Source: Calonectria ilicicola
Taxonomy: Eukaryota; Ascomycota; Sordariomycetes; Hypocreales; Nectriaceae
Assembly: GCA_020809705.1 (NCBI GenBank)
Contig: CP085825.1
Location: 496,001-560,000, forward strand
Reading direction: 5' to 3'
Length of the DNA: 64,000 bases
The notes under the pieces are model-generated. The model was not told the DNA's origin. It ran no database searches and saw only the letters and a list, made by a program, of their open reading frames with translations. Positions 24,601 through 35,782 of this stretch are shown in pieces (positions within the stretch are counted from its first letter, which is position 1; every line of letters starts with the position of its first letter). The position numbers and the translations under genes are program-made.

Positions 24601-26479
24601 TTTGTCACGAACCGTCCCTTGGCCAGTGGACCGGGGTCTTGGCGAGCAGGGGACTTGCAAGCACACGGAAGGGAGGGTCAGGAGACGGCTGCACAGCGAA
24701 TGAGATGGGCTATGGCTTTTTTTGGAGTCGGATGCGAACCAGGAGCAGCGACCTGACGCTGCTTCCGTTGACGATATAAGACGGGTTGAGGCGAGACGCC
24801 AGCCGCGTTGCAGGTCGACGTTGACGTCGACCTCTGTCGGCCCTGTGTGCCAAAGGCAGGTAGGCGGGCGACGTAGACAGGACAAAAAAGAGGTGTAATA
24901 TCCGAGCCAGCAATTTATGCACTGATGATTTAGTCGGTGGCCTGGTCGTTGTTAATGCAGCCGGCAGGCAGGGCTGCTGCTGCTGCTGCTCTGGAGCAGT
25001 AGTAGTCGCAGCAGCAGGACGAGGAGGAGCAGCAGTAGCAGCGCGGAGTTACAACCGATGCAGGCCGGGGACGGGAGATGGACAGAGACGACGCCGAGCA
25101 GGTGATGAGATTGGGCGCTCGCAGCATGGATGACCCTGAGGGGGAATGGAAACGGTGACACCACGTCGACGTAGATGTCGTCGTGTGCTGATACGCACCG
25201 CCTTGTCGGTTGCTTCTTGGGGATGGACCTTGGGGCGTGTGAGGCGTGAGGGCAAGTGAGCATCGAGCAGGCCGGCGGGTCCTCTGGACTCTTCTGGACT
25301 CGGCCGGATTCTGACTGGCAAGCAGGAAACGTGGTGACGAGACTTGTGCAGGGCTAGGCACGCTAGGTGGTCCTTGCGCTGGTTGCGTTGCGTCTTCGGC
25401 CTTGATGCTGGTGGGCTTGCCCGTAGCGCGCAGTAGTAGGGACTACGTGCAGACGAAAGGTGGGTGCTTGCGATGATGGGATCTGGGGAGGGGGCGGTAG
25501 GGACGGTTGGTTGGGGAGGCTTTGTGGCTTAGGATTGACAACGCCCCCCAGGGAAGTGATCTGGCTGGGCGAGGACGAAGCAGGACCAGAGGGCTGGCTG
25601 GCTTTCGCGGAGACGGACACAAAAAATAAAAAAGGCAACTAAACCATCTACCAGCAGCGCAGATGAGGCTGTTGCCGATCAAGGCGCTGGCGCGTGATGT
25701 AAAACCGACTTTGAAGCTTAGTTGAACCTGGAGCCGCGGTGGCGGCGGTGGATTTGGTGGTGATGATATTAGCAGGGTGATGATTCGCTGTCTCGTTCCC
25801 TTGCTGCCAGATGCAACCCCAATGCCACTGCGGTAGAGCACGCCTCAGGCACAGGAGGGCCTTCAACAAGGGGCTGACACCAGTACCGAATGCACTGCAG
25901 CAGGGCTAGGGTAAAATAGGAGAGGCGGGCGGGGGGGGGGGGGCAGACGCGAGAGTTGAGCCAGTATGTCTGAGGCGACGACTGTGCAAGTATGGGGTAG
26001 GTAGGTAGGCAAGAGAGAGAGAAGGGGAGTGAAGACAAGCAGTAGAATTATATCACCAAGACTTTTTGTGTGGGGAGGAGGGGGAGGAGGAATGGGAGAG
26101 GAGAAGAGAGAGATGGGAGATGGGAGGGGAGGGGAGAGAGTGTGCAAGTGTTGTTTGTGTGTGAGTGACGGTATGTGTGTCTTGGTCTTCTAAATCCTGC
26201 CCGTCCTTTTTTCTTTGGACAGCAATTACAAGTAGCGTCCAGAGAGACAGAGAGCACTGGTGAATCTTTCTCGTTTGTGGCCCCTCGGGTGCGGGCGACG
26301 GCCGGGTTCATATGGATCTTGGGCACTCTACTCTACAGCTTCGTGAGACCCGATAACTCCGTGAGACCGGGTTCCGTCATGGGCAAGCACATCACCAATC
26401 AAGCCGGCTAGCATGATAGCACACACCAGCGGTGGACAATTGGGTTGAAAGAGAAAAGCGAAGAGCGCAAAAAAACGTC

Positions 26480-26501
26480 AAGAGAGAGAGAGAGAGAGAG
26501 G
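26480..26501. repeat. GA dinucleotide repeat
   Basis: Uninterrupted AG/GA run of about 22 bases. Confidence 0.9.
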
Positions 26502-28085
26502 CAGGGCAGAGAGCCGACCAAGCCAACACCGGCGGCCGTTACCCCATACCGGCCGGACCAAGGCAAAGAGCGGACAAGACTCTCCTAGCAACCAAATACG
26601 GACAACGACGAGAAGGGGGGGTAACAGGCAAATCCAAACCGAAACTAGTTTCCCCCAAGCACGCCCTTCGAGTCAGCTCATCTCTCCCATCTTGTTGGTT
26701 CTTGATCCTACACAGGTTGGCCGACATGGTTGGATCCATGTCCCTTCATCATCCACATCCACCTCGCAGACCATACCCGCGGTGCTACTGTAGTGGCGTG
26801 GGGGAAGAGACAGACACTTCACTCACCTCGGCACTTTACCGTTGCTTTTTTTTTCCTTTCTCTTTCTATTTCTTCTCTCTAGTTTCCTTTCTTTTTCCTC
26901 ATGCAACGTCGATTCAGGTCTTTGCTTCCGCTCCTGCTTCTGCGACCTGCTTACCTGTGCATCGCGTCTGCATCTGCTTGCTTCCCGCCAGCCCGCCGTG
27001 TCATCGTCCACTTTTCTTGTCTCGGCCTGAAGCTCCGGCCGCTCGAGTCGAGACATCCAGTTCCAGGGCCGCGGTCCAGCCTAGCCCAGTGGGATGGGAG
27101 GCTAGTCATCATCATATCCGTAATCACGTCCCAATCTCATCCCCATCATCACATCGACTAAGTTTGGAATCTGAGCACTACTGGCTCACGTGGAGCGGCT
27201 CCCCCTCCTATACCACCCAACTCGCTATTGTCGCTCTCACCCTCACCCCACACTGCAGCGTCATTTTTTTCTTCCAGAACCCAGGCTTGCGGCGGTATCG
27301 AGGCCAATGGGTGTGTGCAACTTCATGACAGCATCCGAATCTCACCTTTGGAGGTCGGCACCTCCGGCGACAGGATAACGTCAACGGCACCGACATTCCG
27401 AGCATTGTCCATGACGCCGGGCCCCCCCTTCTTCTCCTTTCTTGCTGCAGTTGGTAGTTGGTTCGCATTTGGGTTGCAAAGGGCAAAAAAAAAAGAAAGA
27501 AACAAGGCAACACCACTAAGAGCGATATTCGTATTTGGCGTACAGCCCATATCCCCATTCCTCCTCACCCCCCCGTTCGTTCGTCGTCACTCCAGACCCG
27601 GACCCTTGCCCGTCCCATGTCCAGAACACACCCATGTCATAGCTTCTTGATCCTTTTTTTTTTGGGCACTGTGAATTTTTTTTTTATTCCTGTAATAATG
27701 TTTTTTTTTTTTGGTTTTACCTCAAACCACTGCCGTGCCTAGCGGCCGAAGCGGAGCTCAGCGGCGTCCGCGGCGGCGACGGCGGCGGGTGCGGCTGACT
27801 ACGGTCCACCCTCCCCTTTCCCTCTGGCGTCGTCCGTGATTGTGTTTCTTTTCCTCTCTTCCACTAGACAAGTTGACGCATCCCTACAAGTGCGCCTTTG
27901 TTTCGTTACCCGAAGCACGACTCCACATCCCTTCTCGGCCGGTCAAACGAGGCTTGACAGAGCTTGGACGCCTCAACTGGCCATCAGTCGCCCCGTGCGC
28001 AATCGTGGCCGTTGTTGAATTCCCGCGTACCTGGTTCTCTTTAGCCTTGTTTTTTTGTTTTTTTCCCTTTGTCTTGTCTTGCTTG

Positions 28086-28121
28086 TGTGTGTGTGTGTGT
28101 GCGTGTGTACGTGTGTGTGTG
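28086..28121. repeat. GT dinucleotide repeat
   Basis: GT run interrupted by single GC and AC dinucleotides (TGTGTGCGTGTGTACGTGTG). Confidence 0.9.
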
Positions 28122-28246
28122 TCTAATGTAGCATGCAGCTCGTAGTCTGTGGCCCAAGCTCGCCCGTCCGTATGTCTGTCTCTTGTAACATGGCCACTTC
28201 ACCAGCTCACAACTCACACTCACCTCGCCGTGTATACCTTGGATAA

Positions 28247-28274
28247 CCGCCCGCCCGCCCGCCCGCCCGCCCGC
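28247..28274. repeat. CCGC tetranucleotide repeat, seven copies
   Basis: Seven perfect copies of CCGC in tandem. Confidence 0.9.
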
Positions 28275-29910
28275 GCCGCTGATCAATAACGCCGGTGAAA
28301 CCTCCAAAAAGGGTGACCCAGCAAGGAAGGAGAATATTAATCATGATCCATGATGCAGTTACACTCCTTGTTTTGGCCTGGCCTTCCTATTGTGCAAGCG
28401 CGTTACGAGGTCCGGTGCGACTGCGGTGACTACGTACTGTGTACTGTGTTGCCGTGTCATTGGAGAATCCCCAAGACCAGAGGTCCTCCTAACTAAACAC
28501 TAACTGCGTGTGCATGGGCACGTCACATCAACACTACGTCCCGGTCGGACGGCAGGGAACCAAGCCTCTTCATCTCTCTCACGCCCGCGCCCCCGTGCTC
28601 ATGTGAATGTGAATGTGAATCGTGGTCCCATTCCGACGTGGAATTTTGTTAGTCCTTCCCTTCCGGCCACCATTTCAGCGAACCTCGACCCCGGCCTCTC
28701 CTCCCGCCCCCTCAAATAGATGACCGGCCTTCTTCTTTTGACCTGTCAAAAAGAGCCCAACTCATTTCGAGCCCAGGCATCGTGCAATCAGGGTGACGCT
28801 ACGAAGGTCCTCCAGCCGCCCCTATTGGTCAGCTCCTCTCCCTACTTCCGTCCCGCTTTGCAACTGTTATGACACGTTACGCACGTACATCAATACTCCA
28901 TAATTCCGCTGTTTGCCAAGTCGGTTCATTAACCCTATACCAGATACATGGTTTGCATCGTTCCCGCCCTACGCTCAGACCCCGTCTCTGTCCTAGATCA
29001 ACCGGTAGGTGGGGGAGGATCTTTACCGGTAAAAGGGAGTCGGGGAACCGTTGAAAACGCAGAAATTCACCGAGCCGCATCTGTTGAGCGAGAGCGAGAG
29101 TGCGGTTGAATGAATACCTCTCTCTCCTGACCTGGTCACAAAGCCTAGGCGAGAGAGAGGTTGGATATCCCAAGCAAAAGATCCCTCGGCATGATAAGCC
29201 GCCGTCCAGGGAGCATCTGGCCGAGAAAAGAAAACCTTGAAACACGTTGTTTTTTATCATGGTCGACCACTCATATACCATTGTTGGCATTCTGGCCATG
29301 TAGCAATTGATTGTCCCATGTAGTCATGGTAGGACGAAAGCAAGCACGATGGATTACACCCAGTGGCCTGGTACGCGGACGTGTCTAATGTAGATGTCTG
29401 TCACGTATGGAGGGGAGGTACATGGCAAATAATTCGCCCGCATGCTTTGTCGAAGCAATCCTGATCGTTGAAAGGGTCGCACCATCTCCTTTGCCTCCTC
29501 CTAGCGAGCGTTGCACAGCAGGCGCTCATCTTCCACATCCCGTATACCACTACTCTTTTACGCCTGCCGCATCTCCCGTGCTCCCCCAACGGCGGCCAGC
29601 GAGCAGCCAGTGAGCAACCGAGACGCTGCGGGAAAGGTAGATTCGGGCAATTGGAACATAGTTCCTGGTCCCTGCCGGGGCGTTGTGCGACCTGGTGGTC
29701 TCGATGTAAGCCCCCAGCGTTTCGCCATCAGGTGTGCATATCCGTTTCTGACGGGCAACAATATATTTGACTCCCGGGGACACCCGCACGAACGTGCCGC
29801 CTTGTAAACAAACAAACAAAGTGGCCGCACGGGTGCTCTCGTCCGAGAAGGATCAAGAAGACAAAAAAAGGATGACCCCCTCAAAGCCTCATCACAATGT
29901 ACACTATGTG

Positions 29911-29964
29911 CATGGCCATCCATGACCATGACCATGACCATGACCATACATGACCATCCATGAC
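29911..29964. repeat. CATGAC-type hexamer repeat
   Basis: Repeated CCATGA/CATGAC units with CATCCATGAC variants at the edges. Confidence 0.85.
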
Positions 29965-30052
29965 AGCCTAGGTCATTCCCCCTCACTCATGCTTGGCTTC
30001 ACCGCCGCAACTTACACCCGCCGGGTGCCTGGCACGGGACCAGCGGTCACCC

Positions 30053-30083
30053 CCTCCTCCTCCTCCTCCTCCTCCTCCTCCTC
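30053..30083. repeat. CTC trinucleotide repeat
   Basis: About ten tandem CTC units following the run CCCCTCC. Confidence 0.9.
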
Positions 30084-31126
30084 TCTTGTTTCCCATGGGC
30101 CATGGCTGGCTTATGCTTCTGCATTTGCTTCTGCATCGAGCAGATGATCTGGAACCCTCGACTGGCTGTGCGTTGTGGGACGAGAAAAACGGACTAGTCA
30201 CCCCCCCTCCCTCTCATTCCCATTGGTATTGCCCATCGGCCGCCTCCATGGCTGCCCACCTCTCCGTAGCTTCGTGCCACCACCACTCGCTGCAAGAGAC
30301 CCGCGAGAGACCTGCTGTGACCGCCCTCCGCCCGCGGCCGAGGGTGTAGTGTAGAGCCTCTGCCCCGTCCCAATCCGAATCTTTGCAGCCCGTGGCCTGC
30401 GTGATGCCCAACTTCGAGCCGTGTTCGCATAAGCAAGTTGCCCGTCCCGATCTCTCGCTGCAGCCCTGCCACCGCACCTCCCATCCACGACGCCTATTCG
30501 CACGTCGATGCAAACCATCCTAGCCAGTCTGCACGCCACACAATCCTTCTACCAACGTCACCACCCTCTTGGCGCTGCTCCTCCGGCTGTTACGTTGGGG
30601 CAGATGTACCGGCACCCCTGCCCGCAGCTTCTTCACGGGACTTCTGAGCATCCTTGTGCAACTACACCGACTCCCCCATGCAGATGCAGACATGGCCGCC
30701 AGAACAGGCCGCAAAACCTACTAGCCACCAGAAAAAAACAACATGTCAGTTCCGCCATTCTGCATTCCAGCGGTACACAAAGTCAGTATGGTATCATCCA
30801 GAAACGAACCCTCGCAGACCTATGCCCGCAACTGTCCTCTATTGGATAGACGCCCAACCAACACCACAATGCCAAGTCACATCCCATCCCATCCATCCAT
30901 CCATCCCTTCCCATCCCAGATGGTTGTGAGCATGCAATGCAAGCAATGCAGATGAGACAAAGCAAAGATTCAGATGCCGAGCCAACAATCTGGCCAATTT
31001 CGACGTCATTCGATCCATCTGCCGCTCCCTCCCTCTCTCTTTCTGAGATCTCTGGGGTATGTTTATCATCATTTCATTTCTTCATCGTCTGTCTGTCTAT
31101 TCTATTATCAACTGCGCACAGTACCA

Positions 31127-31189
31127 TCGCAACATGGGTCGATTCCATCACATTGTGCTACTGCCTTGTTCCCATACACTTATTGCCCA
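31127..31189. repeat. Diverged repeat copy A (partner at 33305-33364)
   Basis: Contains a 24-base perfect match (31149-31172) to a second copy 2.2 kb away, flanked by imperfect similarity (TCGCA, ATGGG, CGA before it; CACT, TGCCC after it). This copy lies just 3' of CSN2. Confidence 0.75.
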
Positions 31190-31365
31190 TGCCAATTTCC
31201 CAACACAGACCATTGCGCAGATGCGCCCATCCTTGTCAAATTCGTCGTGGCAAGTCGTAGTAACGTCTCAATAAGCTTCAAGAGCGAACGAGAGAGAGCT
31301 AGGGCCCTCTTCTTGACTCAGGGTCCTTTTTCGGGGTCTCCAAGCACCCCTCGTACCCAACCTGC

Positions 31366-32941
31366 CTACATTCCCTTCAGTTTTCTGCCTCCTCGAGGAG
31401 GGGCCGCACGGCTGCCGCCTGGCCCTTTTGCCATGGAAACGTTTTGGATATCAACTGCCTGGTCCTCTGTTGTTGAGTTCTCGAGGTTACGGAAGCCATC
31501 GCCGTCTCTGAAAATTGTGCCAAACAACTCTGATATGGACACTGTTAAGCCTTGGAGGGCCCGAATACGCTCAGAGTCGGCATCGGAGATGATTTCAAGG
31601 GTCCCTTCTTGCTGGTTAATGCGTCCATTAATTTTTCCATCAATAATTAGGAATCCCAGGATATCTTGCACTTCAGGTTCCGAAATCTTGAGTTGTTTGG
31701 CAATCCATGCAAGCTTCATCCGCGTGTAGGGGGCAATTAGCTTGATGACACCCTTTGTTCGCATGTTACGCGTTACTTCATCGATATTCTCGGCAATAAA
31801 GGTATCGTCCAGAATATCTTGGTTCCGCTGCAAAACTTTTTCATAGGCGTGTACATCGTCCCGTTGGTAGGCATCGACGAGTTCAGTCATTGCTGATATT
31901 CTGGGGTCCGTCTTGTAAGGCTTCGTCTCCTGTGAGTCAAAGGGGTTGATGTTGGACTTCATTAGCATTGTTGTCAGGAGCAGGTACTTCAAGACCTGGA
32001 TTCGCTGTAGGGAGCCGGCCTCGTCGTAGTTTCGGAATGATTCGAAAAAGTCGCTCTGAGCCTCCTTCCAGTTCTCCTCGCTCATGTGCATCTTACCACC
32101 ACACTCTCGGATGATTCCCATAATCCTGGGGTGAGGTACTGCAGACTTGACTTTGAGTGCACGTTGATACAGGGCTTTGAGTTGCTTGTTGTTCTTTGTC
32201 TCGGCAAACATCTGGATCTCCAGAGCATAAATCTCGAGCGAGTATGTGCCTTTGCTGGGGTCATCGGAACCGTCTTCTCGTTGGCAAGACTTGTGCAAAT
32301 CCCTGAGTTTCTTGGATACGGCAGCATATTCCTTCTGGTCGAGTAATAATTTAGCCAACTTGATATTTGTCTTGAGCCAGAGTCGCTCGTTGTTGGTGCT
32401 TTGGAAGCTCTGCAGGGTGAGAGAGTAGAATTTCTCCATGCATCGAATTGCCTCGGGACCATCGGCACCTTTTTCAATGTAATCGAGCATGTTGTTGATG
32501 GATTTCTCGGAGTAGTTTCGGGTAACGGCCGACTTGACGTAGGTGAGAAGCTCTTCGTAGTGTTCAGCAGCCTAACAATGTCAGTCCGTATGCCTTGAGC
32601 ATTGCTGTGGACATTGATGGGCACACCTTTTCGTACTGCGTAAGCTTGTACTCGAGTTTGATGGCTTGCTTCAACCCTTTAAATCCCCACTCTCCTTTTT
32701 CGTCCTCCAAAGGCGGGATGCCCAAGAACTCGGCGACAGCATCTTCGGGATCTGACAGCTTCAGCTGCTTCGCGTTGTAGTACTTGTTCTCAATGTCGAC
32801 GTCACCGGAATCCTCGTCGTCATCCTCTTCGTACTCGAAATCGTACCTGGACAAGGTTAGCTTTGCCCATGATGAGGCTGAAGAACGGTGAACTTGCTGC
32901 TCCTCATCGGACTCCTGCATGAAATCCTCGTCGTCCGACAT
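31366..32941 (-). CDS. CSN2: COP9 signalosome complex subunit 2
   Basis: Three exons, complement of 32898-32941, 32627-32846 and 31366-32571, give 489 residues. The acidic start MSDDEDFMQESDEEQYDFEY runs into a TPR-like helical region (LKQAIKLEYKLTQYEKAAEH, NNERLWLKTNIKLAKLLLDQ, GGKMHMSEENWKEAQSDFFE) and a C-terminal PCI/winged-helix domain (about 290-400; LIAPYTRMKLAWIAKQLKIS, DGKINGRINQQEG). The whole matches fungal CSN-2/CsnB closely. As part of the nuclear COP9 signalosome it supports removal of NEDD8 from cullins, linking ubiquitin ligase control to development and secondary metabolism in fungi. Intron 1 is a GC-AG intron and is in frame; intron 2 is GTGTGC...TTAG. A degenerate copy of part of exon 3 lies upstream at 33.2 kb. 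Confidence 0.95.
32847..32897 (-). other. GC-AG intron in CSN2 (51 nt)
   Basis: Donor CA|GCAAGT matches the GC-donor consensus; GCTAAC branch site and TTGTCCAG acceptor follow. Splicing joins EEQ to YDFEYEED as in remembered CSN2 proteins. A GT donor four bases inside would shift the frame. The intron has no stop and a length divisible by three, so retention would insert 17 residues. Confidence 0.8.
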
Positions 32942-33208
32942 GGTGGCGGGTGGCCTGGTATAGGAGCCTGCACGAGAGTTAGAACAAAGGGGGACTCGTG
33001 ATGGATTCGGGGCGGGCAGGGTCGTTGAGCTGCACCGTCCGTTGTGTTGTGAGGCTGTGACGGAGGTTTAGAGCTGTGGTGGAGAAAGCCCAGGCGGCGG
33101 GGTGATGCGCGGAGACAACGTCGCAATTGGTGGGGTCCCCAGGCACCCAGGCAGCAACGCACCTGACAAGGCTATTGTTGCCCTGGCCATCTTATGGCCG
33201 CCGACCAT

Positions 33209-33297
33209 CTTGTTGGTCAAGTAGCAATTTTGCCAACTTTATGCTCATTTTGAGTCAGAGTCGCTCGTTGTTGATGCTCTGGAAGCTCTGCAGGGTG
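33209..33297 (-). pseudogene. Decayed fragment of a CSN2 paralogue
   Basis: On the minus strand this stretch aligns without gaps to CSN2 exon 3 around 32332-32420. Translated it reads TLQSFQSINNERL, then a TGA where CSN2 has Trp, then LKMSIKLAKLLLDQQD; CSN2 has TLQSFQSTNNERLWLKTNIK. The similarity ends abruptly on both sides. Most differences fall in third codon positions, which suggests that the source diverged as a coding gene before it broke. A partial CSN2 copy in the same orientation as the intact gene, about 270 bases upstream of its start, is the simplest reading. It is too short and interrupted to encode anything. Confidence 0.75.
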
Positions 33298-33304
33298 AAC
33301 AATG

Positions 33305-33364
33305 TCGCAGTATGGGCGAGGCCCAGCACATTGTGCTACTGCCTTGTTCCATGCACTGCCCGTG
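33305..33364. repeat. Diverged repeat copy B (partner at 31127-31189)
   Basis: Contains the same 24-base perfect match (33327-33350) with imperfect flanks, in the same orientation as copy A. It abuts the CSN2 relic. Read on the plus strand both copies encode HIVLLPCS, so a lost coding exon is possible. Confidence 0.75.
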
Positions 33365-33964
33365 GTCAAGGCGCTGGGGTTCATGCTGAGGTTGGTATGG
33401 ACGCTAGTGTTGGTGTTAACGGTAAGAAGCGAAGATGATGTTGTTGTTATTTTATACGGCGAGCATCATCTATCGCGTATAATGGAAGGTGCAATCTGTG
33501 TTGAGGTCTGAAATTCGAAAGCGACAGGTGGTTGGTACTTACCTTCCTTCCTGCTGAAGATATTACAGAACTGCAAAGTTCGTGCCTTAAGAACAACGTG
33601 TGCCTTGTGGACTGTGTGCACAGCAGCACTTCAGTGCTCTAAATATTAGGATCAGCGGAGATAAATAAATAAATATAAACATTTATTCCTAATTTATCTT
33701 ATTTTTCTACCTTCTTTATTTATTTCTGGAAAGTCGGGGGCCCAAAAAAAAAAAAGGTACACAATTGCGCTCTAGGTTAGTGTCAACTTTACCAACTGCA
33801 ATGATCAAGAATAAAACAGATGTACTCATTATTGTTCAAGCATAATCTATATATATATAAAAGAAATCATAAGTAATCTTTACACCCATAACCTCCATGA
33901 ACTCCTAAGTCTCCATGTATAATATTTGCCGCTATTCATACAAAACACATTATCGTCCCTTCTC

Positions 33965-35782
33965 TCATGCCTCCACAAGGTCCTCATGAGCTTGCGCAAC
34001 ACCTGAAGGGAGTCTAAAAACAAATACAGCTATAGTCATCAATGCGGCCAACATGGTCATGGCCAAAAATGGGAGTCCTTGCCAAGCGCCTCCCAGATCC
34101 ATTCCTCGGCTCAGCAACCAGCCAGCCAGCGGCCCACCTGCCAGGCTCATGGCCGCCTCGGCTAGCGAGATTGTTGTGTTTAGCGTCGCAAGCGTGTGTG
34201 GCTCAACAACGGCGCTTAGCAGAGCTCTGGTTATTGTGCTGAAACTGTTTCCTAGACTGGTAATAACGAGCGATGTGATGAATAGCCATGGAACGGCAGA
34301 GAATGCCATGAGGAAAAGCCCAAAGGCCATTATAACTGCCGTTGCGCGGGCAAGAAGAATATCCTTTCGCAGCGGATTGTAGTTGCAGCGCTCGGTGAGA
34401 TAATATGAAACCAGGGGCAGGACTACGAGCAATGATACAACTGTTGCGAGATTGCCGGCATTTGAAACGAATGTCGCCTGGGAGAGTTGTCAGCACATGG
34501 TGATGAACGAGTACGTGGGGACTCGATAATACTAACCGTAGACCATTCCCATTCAAACCTTTTTGACATATATTGGATTAAAATAGTAACTGTGGAGATT
34601 CGAATCGGCAAATATCCAGCGGTAGCAAAAATTAGCAGCATGATGCTTCTTGAACCAAAAATGAACCTCCAGACATGTCTCATGTCATTTTGGACAGTGA
34701 ACCAAGTTTGTTTGAATAGTCGGAGCATTCGAGTTTTGAACGGCTTAGTTGACACAATATCGATAGAATTAGCATTTTCTCCGCCCTGTTCATGATCGAA
34801 GGGTTCGTTGGGTAAGACTTGGGAATGCCTTCGTCTGTCATCAGCCTGGTGGCGAAACGTCAATGTCTCGGGAATTAGTCCGACCGAGCATGTCCCCAAA
34901 ATAATGCAGGCAAAACTTGTCCACATGGCAATCCATGGATCGAAATGGAGCAGCCAGGCCGACAGCGGATTTACAAGCACACCCAAGATAAGAATCGCTG
35001 CTGTCAGTTGGAAAAAGACTGTAGTTCGCTGGGCCACAGGCACAGCGTCAGCGAGGATGGTCCAGATCATAGCTGTGGCCATGGGACCACCTCCTCCGAT
35101 AAGGAAGAAGAGGTCTCCCGGAAGAATTGCCCAGATAGAGAAGGTATTCGGGAATAATACTGGCAAAATGTTAGACACAGCCGGACGAACCAAAGGACAT
35201 GGGGTATCAATGACGTACAGACTGCCATGGTCCATCCCGTCTGGAGGGTGATTCCCAATACTGAGAGGAATAAAACTATGCGACGGCCGTATTTGTCGGC
35301 AATGACGCCGAACGGGAATTGCGCAACCATAGCTACGGCGATTAGATTAGCCAAGGGCCCATGTCAGCTTCTCGGGTCCCGGCACACTCACGAATTGCAT
35401 TCTCAAAAGCGATGCCCCAACCACGAACCATAGCTAGCATCTGTTGAACTTCATTGTTCTTGCAACGATGGTCTTCCACGCGGGGAGTGTTGAGTGCATG
35501 ATCGGGATAATATTTTCGGCAGATGACGTCTTCCATAATTTTCTGGAGCGGAGCCTCTATAATGAATTGACCAACCTCGACAATGAAGAGGAAGACCATG
35601 CACATCAGCAAGACGCGGTGCTGGAACGACTTGGACGGGGCGATGTCGGGAGGCAAGTCTGTCGCCAGCAGAGGCGCCCCCTCTGATAGCGTCGCCTCAT
35701 CGTGGAAACTGCTGTCGCTGTCTGTGTCGCTGTCGGAGTCATAACCCGCTGCGAAGTCGCGCTCATGGCGATTACGCGACAT
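33965..35782 (-). CDS. Major facilitator superfamily transporter
   Basis: Four exons, complement of 35392-35782, 35219-35332, 34537-35159 and 33965-34477, give 546 residues; donors are GTGAGT, GTACGT and GTTAGT and all phases join. The first 50 residues are hydrophilic and Asp/Ser-rich (YDSDSDTDSDSSF), cytosolic by the usual topology. About twelve hydrophobic helices follow, with the MFS loop 2-3 signature as GVIADKYGRR just after the first intron, and a long charged central loop (about 265-310). It is a plasma- or vacuolar-membrane secondary transporter; the substrate is unknown. The conserved CRKYY and C-rich segments after helix 1 match a common fungal MFS group of uncharacterised exporters. 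It is divergent from the GH16-like gene across 2.5 kb. Confidence 0.9.

Larger units (their letters stand above)
21611..31365. other. Gene-free 9.8 kb stretch with dense low-complexity sequence
   Basis: Between the otubain start and the CSN2 stop, both on the minus strand, I find no frame with a recognisable domain. The stretch holds GA-rich purine tracts (22210-22285, 26480-26501), homopolymer T runs (27650-27712), a GT repeat (28086-28121), a CCGC repeat (28247-28274), CATGAC units (29911-29964) and CTC repeats (30053-30083). It is unusually long for a fungal intergenic region and could hide long leaders, a noncoding RNA or a gene made of small exons; nothing seen decides between these. Confidence 0.45.
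32942..33964. other. CSN2 upstream region with relic sequence and AT-rich tail
   Basis: Contains the decayed CSN2 fragment and repeat copy B listed separately. From about 33.63 kb it turns strongly AT-rich (ATAAATAAATAAATATA) up to the MFS gene's stop. No intact gene seen. Confidence 0.5.

Noticed and set aside
26432..27328. 298-codon plus-strand open frame
   Set aside because: Composition follows GA and T/C low-complexity tracts, no domain is recognisable and other frames overlap it.
29911..30083. CRISPR-like array
   Set aside because: Contiguous microsatellites with no unique spacers, in a eukaryotic genome.
30974..31729. 251-codon plus-strand frame overlapping the CSN2 3' end
   Set aside because: Its C-terminal part is antisense to CSN2 and the remainder lacks similarity, apart from the short repeat noted.
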